Shown here in pieces: positions 54,294-61,425 of a stretch of DNA of 64,000 nt (within the stretch, counting starts at the first letter, position 1; each line of letters begins with the position of its first letter). The translations under genes were made by a program, and so were the position numbers. The DNA comes from Candidatus Binataceae bacterium. GTDB taxonomy: Bacteria; Desulfobacterota; Binatia; Binatales; Binataceae. The DNA is taken from positions 1-64,000 of the forward strand of contig DATJXN010000145.1 of NCBI GenBank assembly GCA_035500095.1, written 5' to 3'. The notes beneath the pieces are model-generated. The model ran no database searches. It saw nothing but the letters and a program-made list of their open reading frames with translations, and was not told the origin of the DNA.

Positions 54294-55409
54294 CTACGCG
54301 CTCGCCGCGTTTGCGTGCGCGTGACGATCGGCATCGAGGTCCAGAAAATGCGGCAGCACCTCTTCCGCCATCAGCCGCATCGACTTGAACCACGCCTCGC
54401 GATCGTCGGCGTAGTCGAAGGTGAAGAGCAGCAGCGTCCCGAAGCCGCCGAGCGCCTTATACATCTCCGCAAGCTTGTCGCGCACGGTGCGCGGCGACCC
54501 CACGAGCCATCCGTGATCGGACAGGTACTCGGGCGTCACCGCGTCGTCGGGCACCGACGGGTCGTCCTTGAGATATTTGGTGAACTGGAAATCGGCCATC
54601 AGCGGCAGCAAGTACTCGCGCATCATGCGGCCCATCATGCCCTGGACGCAGTGGCGATGCGCCTCCTCGTCGGTATCGGCAACGAAGATCTCGCGCACGA
54701 TGCGCCAGTCCTGCCGGTTGGGCCGCGCGTGGCTGCGCCGCGCACCCTCGAGCACCGCGTCCCAGTGCGTCGCGACGTAGCTCGGACTCATATTGAGACT
54801 GAGCGGCATGAAGCCGTGCTCGCCGGCGAGCTTGAGCGTTTCCGATCCCGGATTGAGCCCGGCGATTCCGATCGGCGGATGCGGCTTTTGCAGCGGGCGC
54901 AGATGATGGCCCAGCGTGCGCAGCATCGGACCCGGCACGTTCACGCTCCAGAACTTGCCCTTGTACTCGACGCCGCCGTCGCTTGCCCAGACCTTGAGCA
55001 TGATGTCGAGCGCTTCGCGGGTCATGTCGCGATTAACGCCCTTCATGCCGTCAACGCAGAACAGCTGCCAGTCGCTCGGCAGGCCGCTTGCGCCGATGCC
55101 GAGCATGTAGCGGCCCTCGGCCAGATGGTCCATGAAAGCGATACGGCAGGCGAGTTCGGCCGGATGATGATACGGCAGCAGATGGGCGCCGGGCGCAAGT
55201 TTGATCTGGCGCGTCTGCATGAGGGCCTGCGCGATGAGCAGGTCGGGCGCCGGATTGGGTTCCCAGCGCGAAGTGAAGTGCTCGCCGATCCATGCCTCGC
55301 TGTAGCCGAGGCGGTCGGCCTCGCGCAGCACGGCGAGGTCCCATTGCTGTCCGGCGAGCAGTCCGCGCTCGGGCGGATGCGACGGCATCAGAAAGAGTCC
55401 CAGCTTCAT
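54294..55409 (-). CDS. LLM-class flavin-dependent monooxygenase
   Basis: A 371-residue bacterial-luciferase-like oxidoreductase. Recognisable segments are MKLGLFLMPSHPPERGLLA, EAWIGEHFTSRWEPNPAPDLLIAQAL-type barrel strands, LAPGAHLLPYHHPAELACRIAFMDHLAEGRYMLGIG-type core, and the Arg-containing C terminus. CAGGAGG precedes the ATG. It may oxidise or Baeyer-Villiger-cleave a cyclic ketone, consistent with its neighbours (thiolase and a retro-Claisen hydrolase). The specific substrate is inference. Confidence 0.92.
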   Translation of the reverse strand: MKLGLFLMPSHPPERGLLAGQQWDLAVLREADRLGYSEAWIGEHFTSRWEPNPAPDLLIAQALMQTRQIKLAPGAHLLPYHHPAELACRIAFMDHLAEGRYMLGIGASGLPSDWQLFCVDGMKGVNRDMTREALDIMLKVWASDGGVEYKGKFWSVNVPGPMLRTLGHHLRPLQKPHPPIGIAGLNPGSETLKLAGEHGFMPLSLNMSPSYVATHWDAVLEGARRSHARPNRQDWRIVREIFVADTDEEAHRHCVQGMMGRMMREYLLPLMADFQFTKYLKDDPSVPDDAVTPEYLSDHGWLVGSPRTVRDKLAEMYKALGGFGTLLLFTFDYADDREAWFKSMRLMAEEVLPHFLDLDADRHAHANAASA

Positions 55410-55443
55410 ACGGCCTCCTGTATTCGCGTTGTTACGCGCCGCG

Positions 55444-55758
55444 CTATTTCAGTTGCGAGAATTCCGCCGGCGTCATGATCTTGTTGCTTTGGCTGACCAC
55501 CAGCGATCGCAGCTTGGGCACGATCGCCGCGCGGCGCGGGTCGCGTCCCCACGCGGTCCACTTCTGCTGGCGTTCGTTCAGATCGTTGAAGGCCCACAGG
55601 TGAACCAGCTCGTTGAGCGGCCCGATGTCGGTTGACCAGTAGCCGAGCGGTTTGAGGCCGTGCTCGGCCAGCAGCGGCAGCAGCTCATCCTTGGTGATCT
55701 GGATGTACTGCGGCGCTCCGCCCAACACCAGCGTGTAAGTCCGAAGTTCGTAGATCAT
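55444..55758 (-). CDS. NIPSNAP-family protein
   Basis: A 104-residue dimeric alpha+beta-barrel-type protein. It opens MIYELRTYTLVLGGAPQY, followed by LLAEHGLKPLGYWSTDIGPLNELVHLWAFNDLNER, the NIPSNAP pattern. The function is unknown, but the fold is shared by small monooxygenases. AAAGGAGA lies upstream. It is embedded in the catabolic minus-strand cluster with the LLM gene downstream. Confidence 0.9.
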   Translation of the reverse strand: MIYELRTYTLVLGGAPQYIQITKDELLPLLAEHGLKPLGYWSTDIGPLNELVHLWAFNDLNERQQKWTAWGRDPRRAAIVPKLRSLVVSQSNKIMTPAEFSQLK

Positions 55759-55796
55759 CGCGTCCGCGTCTCCTTTTTTTGCGCTGCTCCCTTATA

Positions 55797-56621
55797 TCAG
55801 CCCTTGGAGCCCCTGGCTCCCGGCCACGACGTCGCCGCCGCCAGGCCCTCCAGCGCGAGCCCGTAGCCGAGGTCGTCGAGCATCAGGCGCTTGAGCTGCT
55901 GAGTGATGGCGACGCGCGCATAGCGGACGGTGAGCGCCGGCTTGGCGACGATCAGCTCTGCCAGCTCCCAGGCGCGCGCCACCAGGCGATCGCGCGGCAC
56001 GACCTCGCTCACCACGCCCAGCTCCAGCGCCTCGCGCGCCGAGAGCTTTTGCCCGGTGAGCAGGAAATAACGGCCGCGATTGGGGCCCAGCACCAGCGGC
56101 CACACTATATGCACGCCGTCGCCCGGCACGATCCCGTTGGGAAAGTGCGGCGCGTCCTGAAACGCCGCGTTCTCCGAGGCGATCACGATATCGCACAGCA
56201 CGGCCAGCTCGGCATGGATCAGCGCCGGACCGTTGACCGCCGCGATCATCGGTACCTCGATGTTGAGATGGTTCATCAGTAGGTACTTCGCATCGTTGTA
56301 GATGTGATCCCAGGTGGTGGTGCGCACACCCGCGTGCGGCGGGGGCGCGGGCTCGCCGCTTGGGAGTTTGCCTACCGTTGCGCCGCGGCCGGCGCCGTGG
56401 TCGACCTCGGCGCAGAACGCGTCGCCGGTGCCGGTGATGATGACGCAGCGATTGCCGTGGTCGCGCCCGACGTCGGTAAATGCGTACGACAACTCCTCGT
56501 GCGGCGGCCCGCCCCATCGAAGCGGCCCGTCCTCGCTGTGCAGCGTCATCTGGATTATCCCGTCGCGCCTCTCCATCGTGACGTGCTTGTACTTGTTCTG
56601 ATATTCCTCGAACTTACTCAT
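55797..56621 (-). CDS. Crotonase-fold hydrolase resembling 6-oxocamphor hydrolase
   Basis: A 274-residue crotonase-superfamily enzyme. From memory, its sequence closely follows Rhodococcus 6-oxocamphor hydrolase, which splits cyclic beta-diketones by a retro-Claisen reaction: [31 protein letters not shown] and [13 protein letters not shown]. The active-site residues line up at a constant +14: H159 (H145), D168 (D154) and H136 (H122); H41 matches H45. The usual GGG oxyanion turn of hydratases (NGxAxGGG) is absent (NGPALIHAE), so simple enoyl-CoA hydration is unlikely. The start at 56621 follows AGGAGAAAGG. Confidence 0.8.
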   Translation of the reverse strand: MSKFEEYQNKYKHVTMERRDGIIQMTLHSEDGPLRWGGPPHEELSYAFTDVGRDHGNRCVIITGTGDAFCAEVDHGAGRGATVGKLPSGEPAPPPHAGVRTTTWDHIYNDAKYLLMNHLNIEVPMIAAVNGPALIHAELAVLCDIVIASENAAFQDAPHFPNGIVPGDGVHIVWPLVLGPNRGRYFLLTGQKLSAREALELGVVSEVVPRDRLVARAWELAELIVAKPALTVRYARVAITQQLKRLMLDDLGYGLALEGLAAATSWPGARGSKG

Positions 56622-56789
56622 CCCGGCCTTTCTCCTGTTGCCCGCGCTGGGCGTGATGCGAATCGGTTCCGAAGCTGATTTTGGCATCCTACTAAAGAGC
56701 GGGGCGCGACGGTTAGCAGTTTGCCGCCCTTGCCGAACGCCATCGGTTGGCAGCAGAGTAGGAACGCATTTGAGTCAACGCCTGTTTAG

Positions 56790-57683
56790 ATGAGAAGACC
56801 CGCCATGAACACCGGACGCCGCGAACGCATCATCGACGAGCATCAGGCCGTCAGCTGGATCGAGGACGGGATGACCGTCGCGATCGGCGAGCCTGCGCCG
56901 ATGGCGCTCGTGCGCGGAATAGTACGGCGCGGCGTGCGCAATCTCTCCGTCGTCGCGAGCGGCTTTGCGCTCGACATGCTGATCGCTGCCGGATGCGTGC
57001 GCAAGACCGTGAGCTACTACGCCGGCGGCGGCCCAGGCATCCCCGTCCTGCCGTCGTTCCGGCGCGCGGCCGAACGCGGTGAAATCGAAGTCTGGGAGTG
57101 CGAGGAGGGCATCCTGTGCGCAGGATTGCAGGCGGCGGCGCAGATGCTGCCGTTCATGCCGTGGCGCGGCGGCGTCGGCACCTCGCTGCCGGAGATAAAT
57201 CCCGATCTCAAGCTCTTCCGCGATCCTCTTCGCGGCGAGGAATTGATCGCAGTGCCGCCGATAAAGCCCGACGTGACATTGCTGCACGCCGCCGCTGCCG
57301 ACGCCCACGGCAACGTGCGCCATCTTGGCGGACCCGGATGGCTCGATTTGTTTCAGCATCGCGCCGCCGACCGCACTATCGTGCAGGTCGAGCAGGTGGT
57401 CTCGAACGAAGAAATCCGGGCCGATCCGTGGGCGACCACGATCGCCGACGCCGACGCGATCGTGCGCGCGCCCTTCGGCGCCCATCCGTTCTACAGCCGC
57501 GGCTTCTACATCACCGATGGGCCGCATCTGCGCGCCTACCTGCAGGCCGCCGACAAAGCCGCCGCCGGCGATCGCGCGGCGCTCGAGGAGTACCTCGACC
57601 GTCATTGCCGCAGGTCCGCGGGGCTTGCCGAGTACCTCGAAGCAATCGGCATCAAACGGCTGCTCGAACTGCACGAATACTGA
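56790..57683 (+). CDS. IpdA-like CoA-transferase family I alpha subunit
   Basis: A 297-residue class I CoA-transferase alpha-type protein. It is most like IpdA of actinobacterial steroid degradation by memory: CEEGILCAGLQAAAQMLPFMP (101-124), GVGTSLPE, HGNVRHLGG and APFGAHPF. E106 in EEG probably matches the essential Glu of IpdA. IpdAB opens a cyclic beta-keto-CoA ring as a hydrolase rather than acting as a transferase. The start may be 56790 or 56805; both are weakly supported. A membrane-protein gene separates it from the beta-subunit gene. Confidence 0.8.
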   Translation: MRRPAMNTGRRERIIDEHQAVSWIEDGMTVAIGEPAPMALVRGIVRRGVRNLSVVASGFALDMLIAAGCVRKTVSYYAGGGPGIPVLPSFRRAAERGEIEVWECEEGILCAGLQAAAQMLPFMPWRGGVGTSLPEINPDLKLFRDPLRGEELIAVPPIKPDVTLLHAAAADAHGNVRHLGGPGWLDLFQHRAADRTIVQVEQVVSNEEIRADPWATTIADADAIVRAPFGAHPFYSRGFYITDGPHLRAYLQAADKAAAGDRAALEEYLDRHCRRSAGLAEYLEAIGIKRLLELHEY

Positions 57684-57730
57684 TCAACGAAGCACGATCC
57701 GAAACTCCGGTTCAAAGGAGAGCTGCGCGC

Positions 57731-58354
57731 GTGGCGGAAGGGAAAAAATACTCGGGCAAGGTAATCGCGCTTTTCGCGTTTTTGCCTTGGCTGGTGTACG
57801 TCTTGGCCTCCGCTGCGGGGCGCTGGGACGTCGCGACCGCAGGCGGCATGATCATGTGCCTGGTCTATCTCTCGGTGCTCAGCCGGCAGGCGACGATCAA
57901 ACTGATGGACTGGACGACCCTCGCGTTCTTCTTGAGCGCGATGGTGTTGACGATGGGGCTCCGCTCCAACGTGCTCGTCACCTACCAGGTGATGATCATC
58001 TGGTCGTTCTATGCCGTCGCCGCGTGGGCGTCGGTCGTGCTGCGCCGCCCGTTCACCGCCGCCTACGCGCGCGAGGAGCAGCCGCCCGAGGTCTGGGACC
58101 TGCCGATCTTCCATCGCCTGAACTGGATCATGACGCTCTTCTGGTGCGGCCTGTTCAGCGTCAACGTCGGGTTTGGCGCGATCGCGGTGCTGGTTGGCGG
58201 CAACCTCGGCCGGCGGGTTCCCGGATTTCTCATCCCGACGGGATTGCTCATCTATGGCTTTTACTTCAGCGCACGCTTCCCGATTCGCTACGTGGCGCGC
58301 GTCAACGCCGGCGGCGCTGCGGCGGAGGCCGCCAACAGCAAGTCAACGGCCTAG
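57731..58354 (+). CDS. Polytopic membrane protein between the CoA-transferase-type subunits
   Basis: A 207-residue inner-membrane protein with about six hydrophobic segments (10-28, 36-52, 62-75, 82-103, 131-155, 165-183). A conserved-looking short soluble loop (EEQPPEVWDLPIFHRLNW) lies before the fifth. GTG 57731 follows AAAGGAGA. No family recognised. It lies 47 bases after the alpha gene and 69 bases before the beta gene, so all three are probably one transcript. It might transport the substrate or anchor the complex. Confidence 0.75.
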   Translation: MAEGKKYSGKVIALFAFLPWLVYVLASAAGRWDVATAGGMIMCLVYLSVLSRQATIKLMDWTTLAFFLSAMVLTMGLRSNVLVTYQVMIIWSFYAVAAWASVVLRRPFTAAYAREEQPPEVWDLPIFHRLNWIMTLFWCGLFSVNVGFGAIAVLVGGNLGRRVPGFLIPTGLLIYGFYFSARFPIRYVARVNAGGAAAEAANSKSTA

Positions 58355-58423
58355 CGCGCGATGGATCGGGCCCGGGCCCCCGGGCATCTGGCCGAAGTAT
58401 CCGTTGACCAGCATGAGGACAGC

Positions 58424-59209
58424 ATGACGAGCGAATACAGCGTGCAGGAACTGATGGCGGTGTTTTTGGCGCGTGACCTCAAAGATGGCGAACTTTTGCG
58501 CGTCGGCGTGGCGATGCCGGTCGCGGAAGCGGCGGTGCGCCTCGCCCATCTGATGCACGGCCCCAACATCGAACTGGTGTTTCTCGGCGGGCGGATGAAC
58601 GTCCACGATCTCGAAACCATCCCGATGCCTGCGTTCGGATGGGACCGGCGGGTGGTGCGATGGACCGAGTCATACAGCGACACCGGCCATCGTTTCGACC
58701 GGCTGAAGGATTGGAGCAAACACGTTTTCTTCATCGGCGGCGTCCAGGTCGATCGCTTCGGCAATACCAACCTGATCGGCATCGGCCCCGATTACCGGCG
58801 CCTGAAGTTTCGCGGCCCCGGTTCGGTCGGCACGCCCACGCTCAGCACCCATGTCGGCCGCTACTACATCGTGCTCAACAGCCACAGCCCGCGCCTGCTG
58901 GTCGAACGCTGCGACTATATCAGCGCCTGCGGATGGGGCAGCGGCGGCGCCGATGCGCGCCGCAAACTGGGGCTTCCCGGCGGCGGCCCCAGGTACGTCG
59001 TGACGCCGCTTTGCGTGATGGACTTCGAGGAGGAGACACGGCGGATGCGCCTGCGCTCGCTCCATCCGGGCGTCAGCGCTGCGACGGTGCGCGAGAGCAC
59101 CGGATTCGAACTGGTGATTCCGCCGTCGGTGCCGACCACCGCGCCGCCCACCGCAGAGGAGCTTGAGGCGCTCCGCACGCGCGTCGATAGCGCGGGCCGT
59201 CTGCGTTAG
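58424..59209 (+). CDS. IpdB-like CoA-transferase family I beta subunit lacking the catalytic Glu
   Basis: A 261-residue class I CoA-transferase beta-type protein. In glutaconate CoA-transferase the beta-subunit nucleophile is E54 in an ESG turn; here the aligned sequence is HGPNIELVFLGGRMN, with L54-G55-G56. Loss of this Glu is the known feature of IpdAB-like ring-opening hydrolases. GVQVDRFGNTNLIGIG and ERCDYISACGWGSGG are also in keeping with the family. The start at 58424 follows TGAGGA. Paired with the alpha gene across an inserted membrane-protein gene. Confidence 0.8.
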   Translation: MTSEYSVQELMAVFLARDLKDGELLRVGVAMPVAEAAVRLAHLMHGPNIELVFLGGRMNVHDLETIPMPAFGWDRRVVRWTESYSDTGHRFDRLKDWSKHVFFIGGVQVDRFGNTNLIGIGPDYRRLKFRGPGSVGTPTLSTHVGRYYIVLNSHSPRLLVERCDYISACGWGSGGADARRKLGLPGGGPRYVVTPLCVMDFEEETRRMRLRSLHPGVSAATVRESTGFELVIPPSVPTTAPPTAEELEALRTRVDSAGRLR

Positions 59210-59213
59210 CTTT

Positions 59214-59990
59214 TTATTCCGGCAGATTGCCGACGCGCGAGAACACCGCGTGCCAGCTCGCGCGAAACCACGGGACGCCGTCGCGCCGGCCGAATACCTG
59301 CCCGCGCACCAGCATCGCGCCGTTGCCCTGGATCGCGCAGTCGAGAATCGTTTCCTCGTCCACCGCGAAGGTTTGGCCGCGGCGATGGAGGTAAAATTCG
59401 TCGAAGTGCAGTTGTGCGCGCATCCGCGCCGCGTCGCGGCCGTCGGTCGAAATCAAATCCATGCGCCCGGCCGGATTGACGATCTTCATGTTCGGATCGA
59501 CGCCGACCTGGCTGAACGTCAGCTCGAACGGTCCGCTTCCGATCCGCTGGTAGCAGATGCGGTACGTCTTCGGCGTCCACACGCCGACTCTCGGCGCTCC
59601 CGGCATCCGCTCGATCGAATCGAGAAATTCGACGCGACCGTCCCAGCATCCGCGGAATATCGCCGGCAGGATTGGCTGCGCGTGTAACATCGAGGCCGGC
59701 GGCGGGGGAGGAGGCGGCGGAAGCGGCGGAGGTGGAAGTGGCGGCGGCGGCAGCTGTGGCGCCGGGGCCGGCGGCTGCGGCGTCGGAGGAATTACGGACG
59801 GAATTTCCTGGAGCTGATTGGAAGGCGGCAACGGCGGCCGCGCGGTCGGCACAGGCCGCGGGCGGAAGCTCGGCTGCGATTGCGGCGCCGGCGGCTGTAC
59901 TTCCAGCGGTTCCTGCGCGTGCGGCGCGGTCGGCGCCAGCATCAGCGCCATCGCCGCGAGCAGTGTCAACCCCGGTGTTCGCCGCCCCAT
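59214..59990 (-). CDS. Secreted proline-rich protein of unknown function
   Basis: A 258-residue protein with signal peptide (cut near AHAQ, 23-26), then about 70 residues of Pro-rich repeats (PPPPLPPPPLPPPP type) that form an extended spacer. A C-terminal domain (about 105-258) contains C-containing FRGCWDGRVEFLDS, TYRICYQRIGSGPFELTF and an EFYLHRRGQTFAVDEETILDC stretch; these could be a beta-rich ligand-binding fold. Probably periplasmic or surface-exposed. The Pro stretch is matched by GGCGG repeats on the plus strand. No family recognised. Confidence 0.75.
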   Translation of the reverse strand: MGRRTPGLTLLAAMALMLAPTAPHAQEPLEVQPPAPQSQPSFRPRPVPTARPPLPPSNQLQEIPSVIPPTPQPPAPAPQLPPPPLPPPPLPPPPPPPPASMLHAQPILPAIFRGCWDGRVEFLDSIERMPGAPRVGVWTPKTYRICYQRIGSGPFELTFSQVGVDPNMKIVNPAGRMDLISTDGRDAARMRAQLHFDEFYLHRRGQTFAVDEETILDCAIQGNGAMLVRGQVFGRRDGVPWFRASWHAVFSRVGNLPE

Positions 59991-60120
59991 CTTGACTGCG
60001 CCGTTTTGACCGCCTGCAACGACGCTTTCCCGATCGCAATTCTATCACTAAAATCCGAGCGCTGGCCCATTGCTCTCCCGCAGACACCGTCGATTCAAAT
60101 CTGCGATCGAGCTTGCGGGA

Positions 60121-60137
60121 GTGCCACGAACTGGCAC
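60121..60137. promoter_or_regulatory. Inverted repeat in the bufferin leader
   Basis: GTGCCA (60121-60126) and TGGCAC (60132-60137) with a 5-base gap form a perfect inverted repeat 22 bases before the bufferin start. It may be an operator or a leader hairpin just ahead of the ribosome-binding site. Confidence 0.4.
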
Positions 60138-60158
60138 GAAACTACAAGGAGTTCTGCG

Positions 60159-60455
60159 ATGAAGACGGCGAGAACGACGAAGGTAGCGGGTGCGATCCTT
60201 GCCACTGCGGTTGCGATGGCGTTCACCGGGAGCGCGCTTATGGCCGCCGACGCGCCGGGCGCGTCAGCCCAGCAGGCGCAGCTCAAATGTCTCGGCGCGA
60301 ACGCATGCAAAGGTCAGAGCGCGTGCAAGAACGCGAACAACAGCTGCAAGGGCCAGAATTCGTGCAAGGGCAAGGGCTTCATCGTCACGATCGACGCCAA
60401 ATCCTGCGCGGCCCAGGGCGGTCATCTCGGCAAGAAGCCGCCGATGGCGATGTAA
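60159..60455 (+). CDS. BufA2-type bufferin (Cys-rich metallophore-like precursor), orphan
   Basis: A 98-residue secreted peptide. A signal peptide (about 1-30, cut near LMAA) precedes a cysteine-rich core with C44, C50, C56, C63 and C69, spaced 6, 6, 7, 6, in a CKGxxxC pattern (ACKGQSACKNANNSCKGQ). A sixth Cys (C83) follows. That core matches BufA2 bufferins, copper-binding ribosomal peptides modified by a DUF692 (MNIO) enzyme. No DUF692 or partner gene lies within the window, so it is an orphan precursor. AAGGAG lies at correct spacing. Confidence 0.8.
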   Translation: MKTARTTKVAGAILATAVAMAFTGSALMAADAPGASAQQAQLKCLGANACKGQSACKNANNSCKGQNSCKGKGFIVTIDAKSCAAQGGHLGKKPPMAM

Positions 60456-60648
60456 CGCGCCGGCGCGAGTCGGCACGGGCCGAGCGGAGGCGTGCGCCTT
60501 CGGCAGGACTTTCCCGCTCTCGACTTTCAATGTTAGAGGCTTGGCTAGAACCTTGCCTTGGCTAGAGGCTTGGTTCGAGCCGCTGGAATGTCACGCGGAC
60601 CGCGTTCGTTTAGTCGACCGGCCGCGATCGCAAGGAGGATCGACAGGG

Positions 60649-61404
60649 ATGAAGCTTCAAGGGAAAGTGGCTCTCATAACCGGCGCCGGATCGGGAATGG
60701 GCAAGGCGACCGCGCTGCTCTTTGCACGCGAGGGAGCTAAAGTCGCGGCGGCAGATATCAGCGAGGCCGCGGTCGAAAAGGTCGCGCGCGAAATCCGCGA
60801 GGCCGGCGGCGAGGCGATCGCGATCGGCGCCGACGTCGCAAAAGCCGAGGACGTGCAGCGGATGGCCGCGACGACGGTCGAGCGTCTGGGACCGCCCAAC
60901 GTGCTCTACAACAACGCCGGCATCGAGGGCGAGACGAACTTCATCGCCCAGACCAGCGAGGAAGCCTTCGACAAGGTCATCGCGATCAATCTGCGCGGCG
61001 TGTTTCTCGGAATGAAGTACGTGCTGCCGCACATGGTCAAGCTCGGCTCCGGCTCGGTCATCAACCAGGCCTCGATCGCTGGGATGGTCGCGATTCGCGG
61101 CAGCGTTGCGTACTGCGCGTCCAAGGCCGGCGTGATCGCGATGACGCGCGTCGCCGCGTTCGAGTACGCCCGCTACAACATCCGCGTCAACTGCATTTGC
61201 CCGGGCGCGATCGAGACGCCGATGGCCGAGCGGATAAGGCATGGCGAACCGCCGCGGCCGAGCTCGGTCAAGCGGATTTCGCTGTTCAACCGGATGGGTC
61301 TGCCCGAGGAGATCGCCAAGGCCGCGCTCTTCCTGGCGAGCGACGACGCGTCATTTGCAACCGGCGCGCCGTTCGTGATCGACGCGGGCTGGACGGTAAC
61401 CTGA
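60649..61404 (+). CDS. SDR family oxidoreductase
   Basis: A 251-residue classical SDR. Motifs: GAGSGMGKAT (12-21), NNAG near 88, catalytic QASIAG (Ser) and YCASK (Tyr, Lys near 153-157), and TGAPFVIDAGWTVT at the C terminus. ADISE after beta-2 favours NAD(H). AAGGAGG lies upstream. It shares only general SDR similarity with the other SDR here, and is not obviously linked to the bufferin gene. Confidence 0.93.
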   Translation: MKLQGKVALITGAGSGMGKATALLFAREGAKVAAADISEAAVEKVAREIREAGGEAIAIGADVAKAEDVQRMAATTVERLGPPNVLYNNAGIEGETNFIAQTSEEAFDKVIAINLRGVFLGMKYVLPHMVKLGSGSVINQASIAGMVAIRGSVAYCASKAGVIAMTRVAAFEYARYNIRVNCICPGAIETPMAERIRHGEPPRPSSVKRISLFNRMGLPEEIAKAALFLASDDASFATGAPFVIDAGWTVT

Positions 61405-61425
61405 TCGCCGCCGCGCGGCACCCGC

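Noticed and set aside
60132-60147. Possible sigma54 promoter (TGGCACG) before the bufferin gene
   Set aside because: After the correct 4-base spacing the second half reads TACAA, not TTGCT, and the position is too close to the start codon.
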